Shown: in pieces, positions 33,584 through 42,618 of the stretch
Layout of the letters: each line of letters opens with the position of its first letter
How positions within the stretch are numbered: position 1 is the first letter of the stretch
Source: Micromonospora trifolii
GTDB lineage: Bacteria > Actinomycetota > Actinomycetes > Mycobacteriales > Micromonosporaceae
Assembly (NCBI RefSeq): GCF_022229005.1
Contig: NZ_JAKKFD010000017.1
Coordinates: 124,001-188,000 of the forward strand
Direction of reading: 5' to 3'
DNA length: 64,000 nt
Position numbers and translations under genes: made by a program
Notes under the pieces: model-generated
Databases searched by the model: none
Told to the model about the DNA's origin: nothing
The model's input: only the letters and a program-made list of their open reading frames with translations

Positions 33584-35701
33584 ATGTCCGGACGGGGCGG
33601 CAAGGCCACGCTGATCGCGGTGGCGGTCGTGCTGGCCTGGTTGGTGATCGGCGGCGTGTCCGGCCCGTTCGCGGGGCGCCTCAGCGAGGTCGCCACCAAC
33701 GACAACGCCGCCTTCCTGCCCACCGACGCCGAGGCGACCCGCGCCCAGGACCTCGCCGGCGAGTTCGTCGACCGGCAGACCATCCCGGCGCTGGTCGTCT
33801 ACGAACGGCCCACCGGGATCACCGACGCGGACCGGCAGCGGGTGAGCGCCGACGCCGCCCGGTTCGCCCAGATCCCCGGTGTGGTCACCCCGCTGCCCCC
33901 ACCCATACCGAGCGCCGACGGCCAGGCACTCCAGGTCGTCGTACCGGTGGACGACGCCGAGGGCGAGGAGATCGGCGCCGTCGTCGAGAAACTGCGCGAC
34001 ATCACCGGCGGTGACCGGGACGGGCTCACCGTGGACGTCTCCGGCCCGGCCGGCCTGCTCGCCGACCTGATCGAGGTCTTCTCCGCCATCGACGGACCAC
34101 TGCTGCTGGTCACCCTGGTCGTGGTGCTGGTCATCCTGCTGATCGTCTACCGCAGCCCGGTCCTCTGGATCTTCCCGCTGCTCGCCGCCGGGATGTCGTA
34201 CGCCCTCGCCTCGGTCTTCGTCTACCTGCTCGCCGACGCGGACGTGGTCAAGCTCAACGGGCAGGCCCAGGGCATCCTCACCGTGCTGGTCTTCGGCGCC
34301 GGCACCGACTACGCGCTGCTGCTGATCGCCCGCTACCGGGAGGAGCTGCACCGGCACGACCGCCCGTGGGACGCCATGAAGACCGCCTGGAAGGGCGCCG
34401 CGCCGGCCATCATCGCCTCCGGCGGCACTGTCATCGTCAGCCTGCTCTGCCTGCTGCTGTCCAGCCTCAACTCCAACCGGGCGCTCGGACCGGTCGCCGC
34501 CATCGGCATCGCCGCCACGCTGCTGGTGATGCTCACCTTCCTACCCGCACTGCTGGTGCTCGGCGGACGATGGGCGTTCTGGCCCCGACGACCCCCAGCC
34601 GACCAGGCCGACCCGCGGGCCGAACACGGCATCTGGAGCCGCATCGCCGGCTTCGTGGCCCGACACGCCCGCCCGATCTGGCTGACCACCGCCGTCGTGC
34701 TGGCCCTGCTGACCCTCGGCCTCACCCAACTCGGCGCCACCACCCTCGGCCAGTCCGACCTGTTCACCCAGCGCACCGACTCGGTCGACGGTCAGGAGGT
34801 GATCTCCCGCCACTACCCGGCCGGCACCGGCAGCCCGGCCACCATCTTCACCACCCAACAGACCGCCCGGCAGATCGCCCAGGTGGCGAAGGACGTGCCC
34901 GGCGTCGCCGACGTCCGCCCTCTCCCGGCCGGCCCGCAGACCGGCCCACCCGAGGAGAACGCCGCCCCGAAGGTCGTCGACGGGCGGGTGCAGCTGGAGG
35001 CGACCCTGGCCGACCCACCCGACAGCGACGGCGCCGAGCGGACCATCCGCGAGCTGCGGGTGGCCGTACACCAGGTGCCCGGCGCGGACGCGGTGGTCGG
35101 CGGCTTCACAGCGATCAACGTGGACACCTCGGACGCCGCGAAGCGCGACCAGAACGTCATCATCCCGGTGGTGCTGGTGGTCATCGCTGTCATCCTGGCC
35201 CTGCTGCTGCGTGCCCTGCTCGCCCCGCTGCTGCTGATCGCCACAGTGCTGCTCAGCTTCGCGGCGACCCTCGGCCTCTGCGCGCTGCTGTTCCGCCACG
35301 TCTTCGACTTCCCCGGCGTGGACTCGGCGTTCCCGCTGTTCGCGTTCGTCTTCCTGGTCGCGCTCGGCATCGACTACAACATCTTCCTGATGAGCCGGGT
35401 CCGCGAAGAATCGGTCAAGCGCGGCACCCGCGCCGGGGTGCTCGCCGGCCTCGCCGTCACCGGCGGGGTGATCACCTCCGCCGGCATCGTGCTCGCCGCG
35501 ACGTTCTCCGCCCTCGCCGTCCTGCCACTGGTGGTGCTCGTCGAACTGGGTACGGCGGTCGCGATCGGGGTACTGATCGACACCATCATCGTCCGGTCGC
35601 TGCTGGTGCCCGCACTCGCGTACGACATCGGACCGAAGATCTGGTGGCCGGGCCGGTTGTCAGGGGCGAACGGTGAGCGGGAGGCGCGCGGTGCTGGCTG
35701 A
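33584..35701 (+). CDS. MMPL-family transporter (RND-like)
   Basis: A 705-residue membrane protein of the MMPL/SSD family, which exports lipids, siderophores or drugs by proton motive force. It has two halves of six helices, each after an extracytoplasmic loop domain. Marks include GQAQGILTVLVFGAGTDYAL with the GTDY proton-relay motif in the first half and ALGIDYNIFLMSRVREE with GIDYN in the second. ATG 33584 follows GGGGTGA; an in-frame GTG lies at 33578. The FAD oxidoreductase gene starts inside its last codons, so they are co-transcribed. Confidence 0.92.
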   Translation: MSGRGGKATLIAVAVVLAWLVIGGVSGPFAGRLSEVATNDNAAFLPTDAEATRAQDLAGEFVDRQTIPALVVYERPTGITDADRQRVSADAARFAQIPGVVTPLPPPIPSADGQALQVVVPVDDAEGEEIGAVVEKLRDITGGDRDGLTVDVSGPAGLLADLIEVFSAIDGPLLLVTLVVVLVILLIVYRSPVLWIFPLLAAGMSYALASVFVYLLADADVVKLNGQAQGILTVLVFGAGTDYALLLIARYREELHRHDRPWDAMKTAWKGAAPAIIASGGTVIVSLLCLLLSSLNSNRALGPVAAIGIAATLLVMLTFLPALLVLGGRWAFWPRRPPADQADPRAEHGIWSRIAGFVARHARPIWLTTAVVLALLTLGLTQLGATTLGQSDLFTQRTDSVDGQEVISRHYPAGTGSPATIFTTQQTARQIAQVAKDVPGVADVRPLPAGPQTGPPEENAAPKVVDGRVQLEATLADPPDSDGAERTIRELRVAVHQVPGADAVVGGFTAINVDTSDAAKRDQNVIIPVVLVVIAVILALLLRALLAPLLLIATVLLSFAATLGLCALLFRHVFDFPGVDSAFPLFAFVFLVALGIDYNIFLMSRVREESVKRGTRAGVLAGLAVTGGVITSAGIVLAATFSALAVLPLVVLVELGTAVAIGVLIDTIIVRSLLVPALAYDIGPKIWWPGRLSGANGEREARGAG

Positions 35702-36929
35702 AACCGATGTGGTCATCGTCGGCGGCGGCCTGGCCGGCCTCGCCGCCGCCCGCCGCCTGCACCGAGCCGGCGTGCCCTGGCGGCTGGTGGAGGCCGAGGG
35801 TCGGCTCGGCGGCCGAGTCGCCACCGACGTGCTCGACGGACACCTCATCGACCGGGGCTTCCAGGTGCTCAACACCGCCTACCCCCGGCTCGGCACGCTG
35901 CTCGACACCGACCAGCTCAACCTCGGCTACTTCACCTCCGGGGTGCTGGTCCGCAAGGGCGACAAGCTGCTGCGGCTGGTCAACCCGCTGCGCGAGCCGA
36001 CCGGTGGGCCCGGCACCGCGCTCGCCGGGGTCGGCTCCCTGCTCGACCGGCTGCGCTTCGCCGCGCTCGCCACCGGCTGCGCCACACTGCCTGCGTCCCG
36101 GCTGCTCGCCGCGCCGGAAACCACCAGCGAGACGGCGCTGCGTCGCGCCGGCCTCTCCGACGCCATCATCGAGGAGCTGCTGCGACCGTTCCTGTCCGGT
36201 GTGTTCATCGACCGGGAACTCTCCACCTCCAGTCACGTCCTGGCGATGGTGCTGCGCTCCTTCGCCCGCGGCCGGATCGGCCTGCCCGCCGAAGGGATGG
36301 CCGCGCTGCCCCGGGCCATCGCCGCACCGCTGCCCGCCGACCTGCTCGACCTGGACACCCCCGTCGCGGAGGTCACCCCGGGCCGGGTCCGCACCCAGGC
36401 CGGCGACATCCGCTGCCGCGCCGTCGTGGTCGCCGTCGACCCGCCCGCCGCGGCCGCGCTGCTGCCGGCCCTGGCGACGGTACGCATGCACAGCTACACC
36501 ACCTACTACCACAGCGCGCCCGAGCCGCCGCTCACCGAACCGATCCTGCTCGTCGACGGCGACCGACGCGAACTCGTCGCCAACACAGTGGTGCTCAGCA
36601 ACGCCGCCGCGACGTACGCGCCCGCCGGACGGCACCTGATCGCCACCTCGGTGGTCGGCCCGACGGCCCCACCCGAGCCGACCATCCGGGCCGAGTTGAC
36701 CCGGCTGTACGGCCGCTCCACCGCCGACTGGACCCACCTCACCACAGTGGCCATCCCCGAGGCGCTACCCGCCGCGCCACCACCACAGGGACGGCTGCGC
36801 AAACCGGTGGCGTTGGGGGAGGGCCTGTTCGTGGCCGGTGACCACCGGGACAGCCCATCGATCCAGGGCGCTCTCACCAGCGGCTGGCGCGCCGCCGGCG
36901 CCGTGCTGGACGAGCTGCGCGCCGGCTGA
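35691..36929 (+). CDS. FAD-dependent amine-oxidase/phytoene-desaturase-like oxidoreductase
   Basis: A 412-residue flavoprotein. The ADP-binding motif VVIVGGGLAGLAAARRL is at about 6-22, followed by the amine-oxidase signature GRLGGRVATDVLDGHLIDRGFQ (given from its glycines) and a C-terminal FAD contact LFVAGDHRDSPSIQGALTSG. The family oxidises amines or desaturates polyenes; the substrate is unknown. GTG 35691 with GGGAGG six bases upstream is preferred over GTG 35673. It overlaps the MMPL gene by 11 bp, and a shared role in making and exporting a lipid is possible. Confidence 0.87.
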   Translation: MLAETDVVIVGGGLAGLAAARRLHRAGVPWRLVEAEGRLGGRVATDVLDGHLIDRGFQVLNTAYPRLGTLLDTDQLNLGYFTSGVLVRKGDKLLRLVNPLREPTGGPGTALAGVGSLLDRLRFAALATGCATLPASRLLAAPETTSETALRRAGLSDAIIEELLRPFLSGVFIDRELSTSSHVLAMVLRSFARGRIGLPAEGMAALPRAIAAPLPADLLDLDTPVAEVTPGRVRTQAGDIRCRAVVVAVDPPAAAALLPALATVRMHSYTTYYHSAPEPPLTEPILLVDGDRRELVANTVVLSNAAATYAPAGRHLIATSVVGPTAPPEPTIRAELTRLYGRSTADWTHLTTVAIPEALPAAPPPQGRLRKPVALGEGLFVAGDHRDSPSIQGALTSGWRAAGAVLDELRAG

Positions 36930-37050
36930 CAGGCGTACCCGAGCACGCTGTTATATTCCTGTTGCCCATCGTGCTGGCGCAGGCGTGGGCGCCGGCCGGC
37001 TCGATGCTGGCTGCTGGTCGCCGAGCGGGATAAGATCCGGCGCGGTGTTC

Positions 37051-37127
37051 GGGGCGGTAGCTCAGCCGGTTAGAGCAGGGGACTCATAATCCCTCGGTCG
37101 CGGGTTCGAGTCCCGCCCGCCCCACCA
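37051..37127 (+). tRNA. tRNA-Met (CAT), elongator-type
   Basis: A cloverleaf of 74 nt plus encoded CCA. Acceptor GGGGCGG pairs with CCGCCCC, the anticodon stem-loop GGGACTCATAATCCC has CAT, and the T arm is GCGGGTTCGAGTCCCGC. It lacks the C1-A72 mismatch feature of initiators. Ile2 (k2C-modified CAT) is the alternative. A TAAGAT box lies at 37031-37036. The low-GC kinase/TPR islet begins just past its 3' end. Confidence 0.93.
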
Positions 37128-37353
37128 ACCGCGCCAGTGTGCGAACGGTGGCTTCTTCGGATGCTGATCTTGCTAACTTTGACCGAAGAGCCGATGAGCC
37201 AATCCCCAGAAGGTCGACAAGGCCACCACTGGCGGACCGATTTGGTGTCCGGCCGTCTCCAACCTCGATGCCGCTGCACGCCCTTCACTCGCCAGCTTCC
37301 CTCGAGAGTAGAGTTTCCCAGTGGCTCTAGTTGATCTAGAAGGGGGCTCGTAA
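37128..37353. other. Low-GC leader of the kinase/TPR islet
   Basis: Base composition drops sharply right after the tRNA. No gene is supported. The stretch contains TTTGACC (about 37177) and other AT-rich promoter-like patches, and AGAAGGGGG just before the kinase ATG as ribosome-binding site. Confidence 0.4.
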
Positions 37354-38421
37354 ATGATCTCCGACGCCGCCGAGAATTTGTTAGGCCTTAAGCTTGACGG
37401 TGGATGGCGTGTCCTGAAGAAAATTGAGCCTGGGCCTACGGCCACGGGCGGCAACTTCTGTACGGGCTATTTGGTAGAGAATGAAGACGGATCTCAAGGT
37501 TTCTGCAAGGCTCTCAATCTCGCTCGAGCGCTCACTTCGCCGGATCCGGCCAGGCTGCTTGAGGAACTCACCAAGGCATACAACTTCGAGTGCGAGGTTT
37601 TGGAGAAGTGCGCCGACGCGAAGATGTCACGAGTAGTCTTGGCGGTCGGGAAGGGGGTCGTGGAGGTTCCAGGATTTTACTTCCCGAGGGTGAACTACAT
37701 CATATTTGAGCGAGCTGACGGCGACATCCGTGCGGCGCTGAACTCGGCAGCGCATCTGGATATCGCTATACGCTTAAGGTGCCTTCATCATGTGGCAACG
37801 GGACTCCAACAACTTCATCAACGGCACATCGCGCATCAGGATCTCAAGCCGTCCAATATTCTCGTCTTCTCTCATCAGACTCAGCCGGAACCGGTTGTCA
37901 ACAAGATTTCCGACCTTGGCCGGGCGACTGATCGAGCGATCCCCGCACGTCACGATCAATTCGGGATTGCTGGCGACCCTAGTTATGCTCCTCCAGAGCA
38001 GTTGTACGGAGATACGCCCACAGACTTCGGAGCACGCAGGCTGGCATGTGACCTCTATCAACTTGGTAGCCTAATTGCGTTCATGTTCACAGGCGTGTCT
38101 ATTAACGCCTTACTCTTTCAGGAACTGCACCCGATGCACACGTGGCGAAATTGGACAGGTACGTACAACGAAGCTCTCCCCTATGTTCGCGACGCCTTCG
38201 GTCGTGCGGTGGGTCGTATATCTTCAGATATGCCCCACCAAATAAAGACTGATGTCGCTGAGTTGATCGGGTATCTCTGCGAACCGGATCCACATTTGCG
38301 TGGGCATCCGGTGAGTCGGCGTCAGCAGGCTGGAAACCCCTACAGCCTCGTTAGATTTATCAGCCGGCTCGACCTTCTGACACGCAAGGCGGAGATCGAA
38401 CTTCAGCGAGGTGTCCGATGA
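37354..38421 (+). CDS. Ser/Thr protein kinase-like protein of a low-GC islet
   Basis: A 355-residue kinase fold. ATP-site lysine is probably K52 (FCKAL), helix-C glutamate near E79, catalytic loop HQDLKPSN at 161-168 (HQD instead of HRD, so a non-RD kinase), metal motif DLG at 187-189 instead of DFG, APPEQ at 212-216 and the helix-F aspartate near 233. All residues needed for catalysis seem present. There is no membrane segment or sensor domain. Codon use and GC are far below the neighbours, indicating transfer. It overlaps the TPR gene by ATGA, so the pair is one functional unit. Target unknown. Confidence 0.82.
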   Translation: MISDAAENLLGLKLDGGWRVLKKIEPGPTATGGNFCTGYLVENEDGSQGFCKALNLARALTSPDPARLLEELTKAYNFECEVLEKCADAKMSRVVLAVGKGVVEVPGFYFPRVNYIIFERADGDIRAALNSAAHLDIAIRLRCLHHVATGLQQLHQRHIAHQDLKPSNILVFSHQTQPEPVVNKISDLGRATDRAIPARHDQFGIAGDPSYAPPEQLYGDTPTDFGARRLACDLYQLGSLIAFMFTGVSINALLFQELHPMHTWRNWTGTYNEALPYVRDAFGRAVGRISSDMPHQIKTDVAELIGYLCEPDPHLRGHPVSRRQQAGNPYSLVRFISRLDLLTRKAEIELQRGVR

Positions 38422-39947
38422 CCGCTTCTCGTAGCGATACTCCTCGCGACGTACTTCCGCGCTGGCGTCAGTGGGGGCTTGCGAGTCGCAGTGGAGAACT
38501 AGATCCGCTGCGAGTGAAAGAAAGTTTGCAGGCGCCGGTTGATTTCCTAGCCGAGCATGAACATGCGTTTCATGAGCGGCCGGGGGTCTATACCGCTGGC
38601 GATCTGCTGTCGTCGGCTGCAATCATGGAAATCTCGTCTCCGTCAATCGATCGTGCTGCAGAGGTGGTGCTGCGGAGCCAAGAGCATCCCGGGGCCGTCC
38701 GGCGTCTCGCTGAACGTGCCCAAGCCGGCTGGCAATCTGATATCGAGGTTTCTAAAAACCCGCCTCAGCTCGAATCCGACCACGCCCAGAGGAGAGTTGC
38801 CCAGCTACGCCGCATTCTCTCCCGCGAGCCGCGCAACTCCATTCGTTGGGCTGATCTCGCGCGGGCTTACGCTACGCTGGGCTATAGCGATTCTGCGAGC
38901 AGGGCCATGACTGTTGCTCTGCAGATTGGCCCGATTAACCGTTTCTTGTTGCGGGCCGCCACTCGGTTGGATCTTTATCGGGAGGATCCCGACCACGCAA
39001 TCTACATGCTGAACAGGCATGCGTCACATCTGTCCGATCCTTGGGTGCTCGCTGCGGAGATTGCAACATCCACGTCAATGGATCGCAGCTCGAAGCATAT
39101 GCGCCGTGCGCGCAAAGTGATTGACAATAGGGAACTGCCACCTTGGCATATAAGCGAACTGGCGAGCGCTCTTTCTGCTGTTGAACTACGTGCCGGCCGC
39201 GTGAAGCAAGCTCGCAAACTCTTGACCGTCTCGCTCGAAAATCCAACTGATAATGCGCTCGCCCAAGCTGAATGGTCATCCACTCATGGAGTGGTGGTTC
39301 CCGACTTACAGGAAAGTCGGTCAGACCTCCTCGATGCCCCTACTGGATACGAAGCTCGCGCTCTGTATTTCGCGAGTCGCGGAGACTATGATCTGGCCGT
39401 ATCGAATGCGATTCAATGGCTGGCTGATCAGCCATTCGCGATGGATGCTGCCGTCTTTACATCATATACTGCCTCCGTGCTCGCAGATGACCATGAGACG
39501 GCTGCCTACGCAGCCGGGATCGGACTTCGAGCTTACCCGCACGACAATCTTCTTCTGAACAATCTTGCGTTCGCGTGTGCACGCTTGGGCCGTCTTGAGG
39601 ATGCCCAGGACGCCTTGTCTAGAATGAGGTTGACGAATGATGAAGAAATGAGTGCGGCGATCGCCTCCGCGACGCTTGGCCTTGTTTCGTTGAGAGTCGG
39701 GAATGTGGAAGAGGGGCGGAATCTGTATAGGACTTCTGTGCGCTCTCTTGAGCACATGAAGTACGATGAGTCTGCGGCCTTGGCCGCACTGTTTTGGTGC
39801 GAAGAGGAGCTGAGAATTGGTGAAGTGGAGGTATTGCGCGAGGTTTCAAAGAAGGCTACGGAATTGGCAAAAGCTTGTCCAAGTGCCGCCGTCAAGACGC
39901 GGCTTCGTAAGCTGTCGATGCAGGACCCTTCCATCTTGGGCCGATAG
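38418..39947 (+). CDS. TPR-like helical-repeat protein, partner of the kinase
   Basis: A 509-residue soluble protein made of degenerate tetratricopeptide-like helix pairs, for example LRRILSREPRNSIRWADLARAY, then LLNNLAFACARLGRLEDAQDAL and LVSLRVGNVEEGRNLYRTSV. No catalytic domain is seen. The GC content is as low as that of the kinase gene. TPR proteins commonly scaffold or sense, and it is likely the substrate or regulator of the kinase. A regulatory, stress or phage-defence role is possible but unproven. The N-terminal 60 residues show no recognised domain. Confidence 0.75.
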   Translation: MTASRSDTPRDVLPRWRQWGLASRSGELDPLRVKESLQAPVDFLAEHEHAFHERPGVYTAGDLLSSAAIMEISSPSIDRAAEVVLRSQEHPGAVRRLAERAQAGWQSDIEVSKNPPQLESDHAQRRVAQLRRILSREPRNSIRWADLARAYATLGYSDSASRAMTVALQIGPINRFLLRAATRLDLYREDPDHAIYMLNRHASHLSDPWVLAAEIATSTSMDRSSKHMRRARKVIDNRELPPWHISELASALSAVELRAGRVKQARKLLTVSLENPTDNALAQAEWSSTHGVVVPDLQESRSDLLDAPTGYEARALYFASRGDYDLAVSNAIQWLADQPFAMDAAVFTSYTASVLADDHETAAYAAGIGLRAYPHDNLLLNNLAFACARLGRLEDAQDALSRMRLTNDEEMSAAIASATLGLVSLRVGNVEEGRNLYRTSVRSLEHMKYDESAALAALFWCEEELRIGEVEVLREVSKKATELAKACPSAAVKTRLRKLSMQDPSILGR

Positions 39948-40046
39948 CTTTAATCGGTGCCGCCAGGGCACTGCGCGACATGCTCTCTTCCGCAGAGTCA
40001 TTGTTGGGCTTGGAACAGACGACCTGGCGGTGGATGCGAAAATTCG

Positions 40047-41234
40047 TTACCGTATTAATCCGATGCTGGCGGCCAGGCGGGACACGTCGGCCGCACCGGG
40101 TCCGGTGCGGAACACAGCGGTCAGCGCTGCCCGGGCTACGGGACGAATTCGAGTCTCCCAGGTGGCGATCCGATCGGCGGCGACCAGCGCTCGGCCGGCG
40201 GCGCGTACGTCGCCGAGGTCCAGATAGGCGTGCGTGATGTCGATCAGGTGAGCGGCCCGGTGTTCAGCGGGGAGCAGGTGCCAGGCGTTGCCGCTGGTCA
40301 CCCGCCGGTGGGTGGTCACGGCCGATTGGTGGTCGCCGGACCACATGGCGACCAGGGCGCGGGCGAGGTCGACAGGTGTGGGACCGAATCCGACGCCGTC
40401 GCAGTCGTGCTGATGCTGGCCATCGGCGAGGCGAGCCGCGCGCTCGGTGAGTTCGCCCGCCGCGCTGGCGTCCCTGCTGGAGGCGGCAGCGAGCGCCGCT
40501 TCAATCAGGAGCGTCCCCGTCACACCGGGCCGGCGAACGTGGGACGGTGCCAGGTCCAGTTGATGTACGGCGTTGACGGCGGCCGTCATCGCCAACCGGC
40601 CTCGCCCCAGGGCTCGCAGCGCCTGCGCGAGAGAGATCGCCGCAAGGCCGGCACGCAAAGGGTCACCGGAGGCGGCGCTCATTGCCCTATCGGCGGCCAG
40701 CCAGGCGAGGTCCGCCTCGCCGAGCTTGACCAGCGCCTGGGCGGCGAGCCGGTACACCCGTACCAGCAAATCTGCGGTGTCTCCCGGCTGCGTGCGGCTG
40801 TGGCCGAGCAGGTCGGGCAGTAAGCGCAGCACCTGGGGGTGGTGACCGTTGCGGTACGCCGTCCACGCGTACCCCGCTTGGGCATCGAGTTGGGCCAACG
40901 ACGGCGCTGGCTTGCCGCTGGCGGGTAGGTCGTAGCGGGCCAGCGCCGCGCGGAGTCGTTCCACGTCGCCGCCGGTGTCGGGGAGTTGCTGGCGTGGGGC
41001 CTTGCCCGCGAGCAGGACATCCGGGGCGACGCCGAGGGCTGCGGCGACCGTCTCGATCACCGAGAGGCGGTCGAGGGTACGTACTCCTCGCTCGACCTTG
41101 TCCACCCAGCTCTTCGACTTGCGGATCCGGTCGGCGAAGACCTGCTGGCTCATGCCCCGAAGTGCGCGCAGTTCCGCCATCCGCCGCCCGATTGGCGGCT
41201 CGTTGCCGTCGCGGCGGGCGGGCTCGGGCGTCAC
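40047..41234 (-). CDS. XRE-family regulator with C-terminal TPR-like region
   Basis: A 395-residue protein with an N-terminal helix-turn-helix (AELRALRGMSQQVFADRIRK, then SWVDKVERGVRTLDRL, about 18-55). It continues as about 300 residues of alanine-rich helical repeats (YAWTAYRNGHHPQVLRLLPDLL), as in many actinobacterial transcriptional regulators. The GTG start at 41234 overlaps the stop of a small upstream membrane-protein gene (GTGA). Composition is back to high GC. The target is unknown. Confidence 0.82.
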   Translation of the reverse strand: MTPEPARRDGNEPPIGRRMAELRALRGMSQQVFADRIRKSKSWVDKVERGVRTLDRLSVIETVAAALGVAPDVLLAGKAPRQQLPDTGGDVERLRAALARYDLPASGKPAPSLAQLDAQAGYAWTAYRNGHHPQVLRLLPDLLGHSRTQPGDTADLLVRVYRLAAQALVKLGEADLAWLAADRAMSAASGDPLRAGLAAISLAQALRALGRGRLAMTAAVNAVHQLDLAPSHVRRPGVTGTLLIEAALAAASSRDASAAGELTERAARLADGQHQHDCDGVGFGPTPVDLARALVAMWSGDHQSAVTTHRRVTSGNAWHLLPAEHRAAHLIDITHAYLDLGDVRAAGRALVAADRIATWETRIRPVARAALTAVFRTGPGAADVSRLAASIGLIR

Positions 41235-41377
41235 TCCCGCTCCGGCGACGGCTGGATGGCATCGGTGGCCTCGCCGCAGCGCGGGCACCATCGCGACTTG
41301 ACCCGGAAGGCGAGCAGCCCGGCCAGGAACCCGGGCACCAGGCCGCCGAACACGATCGACACGACTTCGGGAACCAT
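41231..41377 (-). CDS. 48-residue membrane protein with CxxC, upstream of the XRE gene
   Basis: A small product with one hydrophobic segment (VVSIVFGGLVPGFLAGLLAF), then basic residues and CPRCG, a possible metal or redox cysteine pair. It is coupled by GTGA overlap to the XRE-TPR regulator. A membrane-tethered partner or modulator of that regulator is conceivable. ATG 41377 is the first good start; GTG 41383 is an alternative. Confidence 0.5.
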   Translation of the reverse strand: MVPEVVSIVFGGLVPGFLAGLLAFRVKSRWCPRCGEATDAIQPSPERE

Positions 41378-41476
41378 GCGCACGCTCGCTTTCTGACGAC
41401 GCCGGGGGTCGGGGGAGTGCCACGCCCGTGACTCACGCTGTGGCCATGTTTCGTTGCTGACGGTCACCAGCGTTGC

Positions 41477-41490
41477 GCATCATGTGATGC
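41477..41490. promoter_or_regulatory. Palindrome in the divergent promoter region
   Basis: GCATCA-TG-TGATGC is a 14-bp palindrome between the divergent small membrane gene/XRE-TPR operon and the XRE-DUF5753 gene. It is a candidate operator for either XRE protein. Confidence 0.35.
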
Positions 41491-41574
41491 AAGGCAAGAA
41501 GATGGCCATGATCGACACGCCGAGCACGTGAGTCAGCGCGCCGGGAAACGCGAGGCACGGCGCAGAATCACGAC

Positions 41575-42423
41575 ATGCCTCGATTCACGCCCGCGACACC
41601 GCGCTCTCGGCGACTGGGCCGGGAGCTGCGCAAGCTCCGCGAAGCCAAGGGTCTGACCGGTGAGGGAGTGGCGGAGACCCTCGCCTGCTCACCGTCTCGA
41701 ATCAGTCGGATCGAGTCGGGCGAGATCAGACCTCGGGTCGGCGATGTCATGGAGTTGCTGGTCGCGTACGGCGTCAAGATCGACGAGGAGCCGGGGGTCT
41801 CGCTGCTCGATCAGGCACGCGGTCTGCGCGAGGACGGCTGGTGGCAGCGCCTCGGTGGCAAGTACGCCACCTACATCGCGTACGAGATCGAGGCAGTGGA
41901 ACTGAAGAACTTCGAGCCGATGCTCGTGCCCGGTCTACTCCAGACCGAGAGCTATGCCCGCGAGGTCAACGTCATCGGCCGGGAGACCGACCAGGAGACC
42001 ATCGACCAGCGGGTTTCCGCCCGGATGACTCGGCAGGAGGTGCTGCGTCGGAAACCGACTCCGCTGCGGATGCACGCCATCCTGTCCGAGGCGTCCCTGC
42101 GCACCGAGGTGGGCGGCCCGGACGTGCTGCGTGAGCAACTCGATCACCTGGTCACCTTGAGTCGGCTGCCGAACGTGACCATCCAGGTGCTGCGCTTCGA
42201 GGCCGGCGCCCACCTGGCGGACAGCAGTGGCTTCGTCCTGCTCAGCTTCGAGCGGGACGAGCCACCACTCGGCTACATCGAGACACTGGCCGGCGAGCTG
42301 TTCCTTGAGTCGAGTCGCGACCTGGCGCGGCTGTCGGCGGCGTACGACAATCTGAGGACGCTGGCGATGTCACCCGCCGAGTCGATCAGGTTCATCAAGG
42401 AGCTGAGCAAGCATGGAACGTAA
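41575..42423 (+). CDS. XRE-family regulator with DUF5753 domain (second copy)
   Basis: A 282-residue regulator of the same class as that at 5125. The helix-turn-helix is at about 12-65 (LGRELRKLREAKGLTGEGVA, ACSPSRISRIESGEIRP) and the DUF5753 domain contains NFEPMLVPGLLQTESYAREV and a C-terminal YDNLRTLAMSPAESIRFI. Its last codons contain the ATG of a DUF397 gene. This second XRE-DUF397 module in one window illustrates how common and paralogous these are in the group. Confidence 0.88.
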   Translation: MPRFTPATPRSRRLGRELRKLREAKGLTGEGVAETLACSPSRISRIESGEIRPRVGDVMELLVAYGVKIDEEPGVSLLDQARGLREDGWWQRLGGKYATYIAYEIEAVELKNFEPMLVPGLLQTESYAREVNVIGRETDQETIDQRVSARMTRQEVLRRKPTPLRMHAILSEASLRTEVGGPDVLREQLDHLVTLSRLPNVTIQVLRFEAGAHLADSSGFVLLSFERDEPPLGYIETLAGELFLESSRDLARLSAAYDNLRTLAMSPAESIRFIKELSKHGT

Positions 42424-42601
42424 CGCCTGGCGTACGTCGAGCCGTTCCGGCAGCAACGGCCAGTGTGTGGAGGTGCGCGACCGGCGCGTCCAGGTCGACG
42501 TTCGCGACTCCAAGGCGCCCGATGCCGGGACGCTGAGCTTCGCACCTGCCGCCTGGGACGCGTTCGTCGACACGATCAAAACGAACGCCTGCCGCCCCTG
42601 A
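42413..42601 (+). CDS. DUF397 domain protein (second copy)
   Basis: A 62-residue DUF397 protein: WRTSSRSGSNGQCVEV, then VDVRDSKAPDAG and a C-terminal AWDAFVDTI. It overlaps the XRE gene by 11 bp and is presumably its partner. Confidence 0.88.
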   Translation: MERNAWRTSSRSGSNGQCVEVRDRRVQVDVRDSKAPDAGTLSFAPAAWDAFVDTIKTNACRP

Positions 42602-42618
42602 CCCGGCAGGACGGTGGC

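Noticed and set aside
37051..40046. Integrase gene or direct-repeat attachment sites for the kinase/TPR islet
   Set aside because: No integrase-like reading frame exists in the islet and no copy of the tRNA 3' end was found on its right side.
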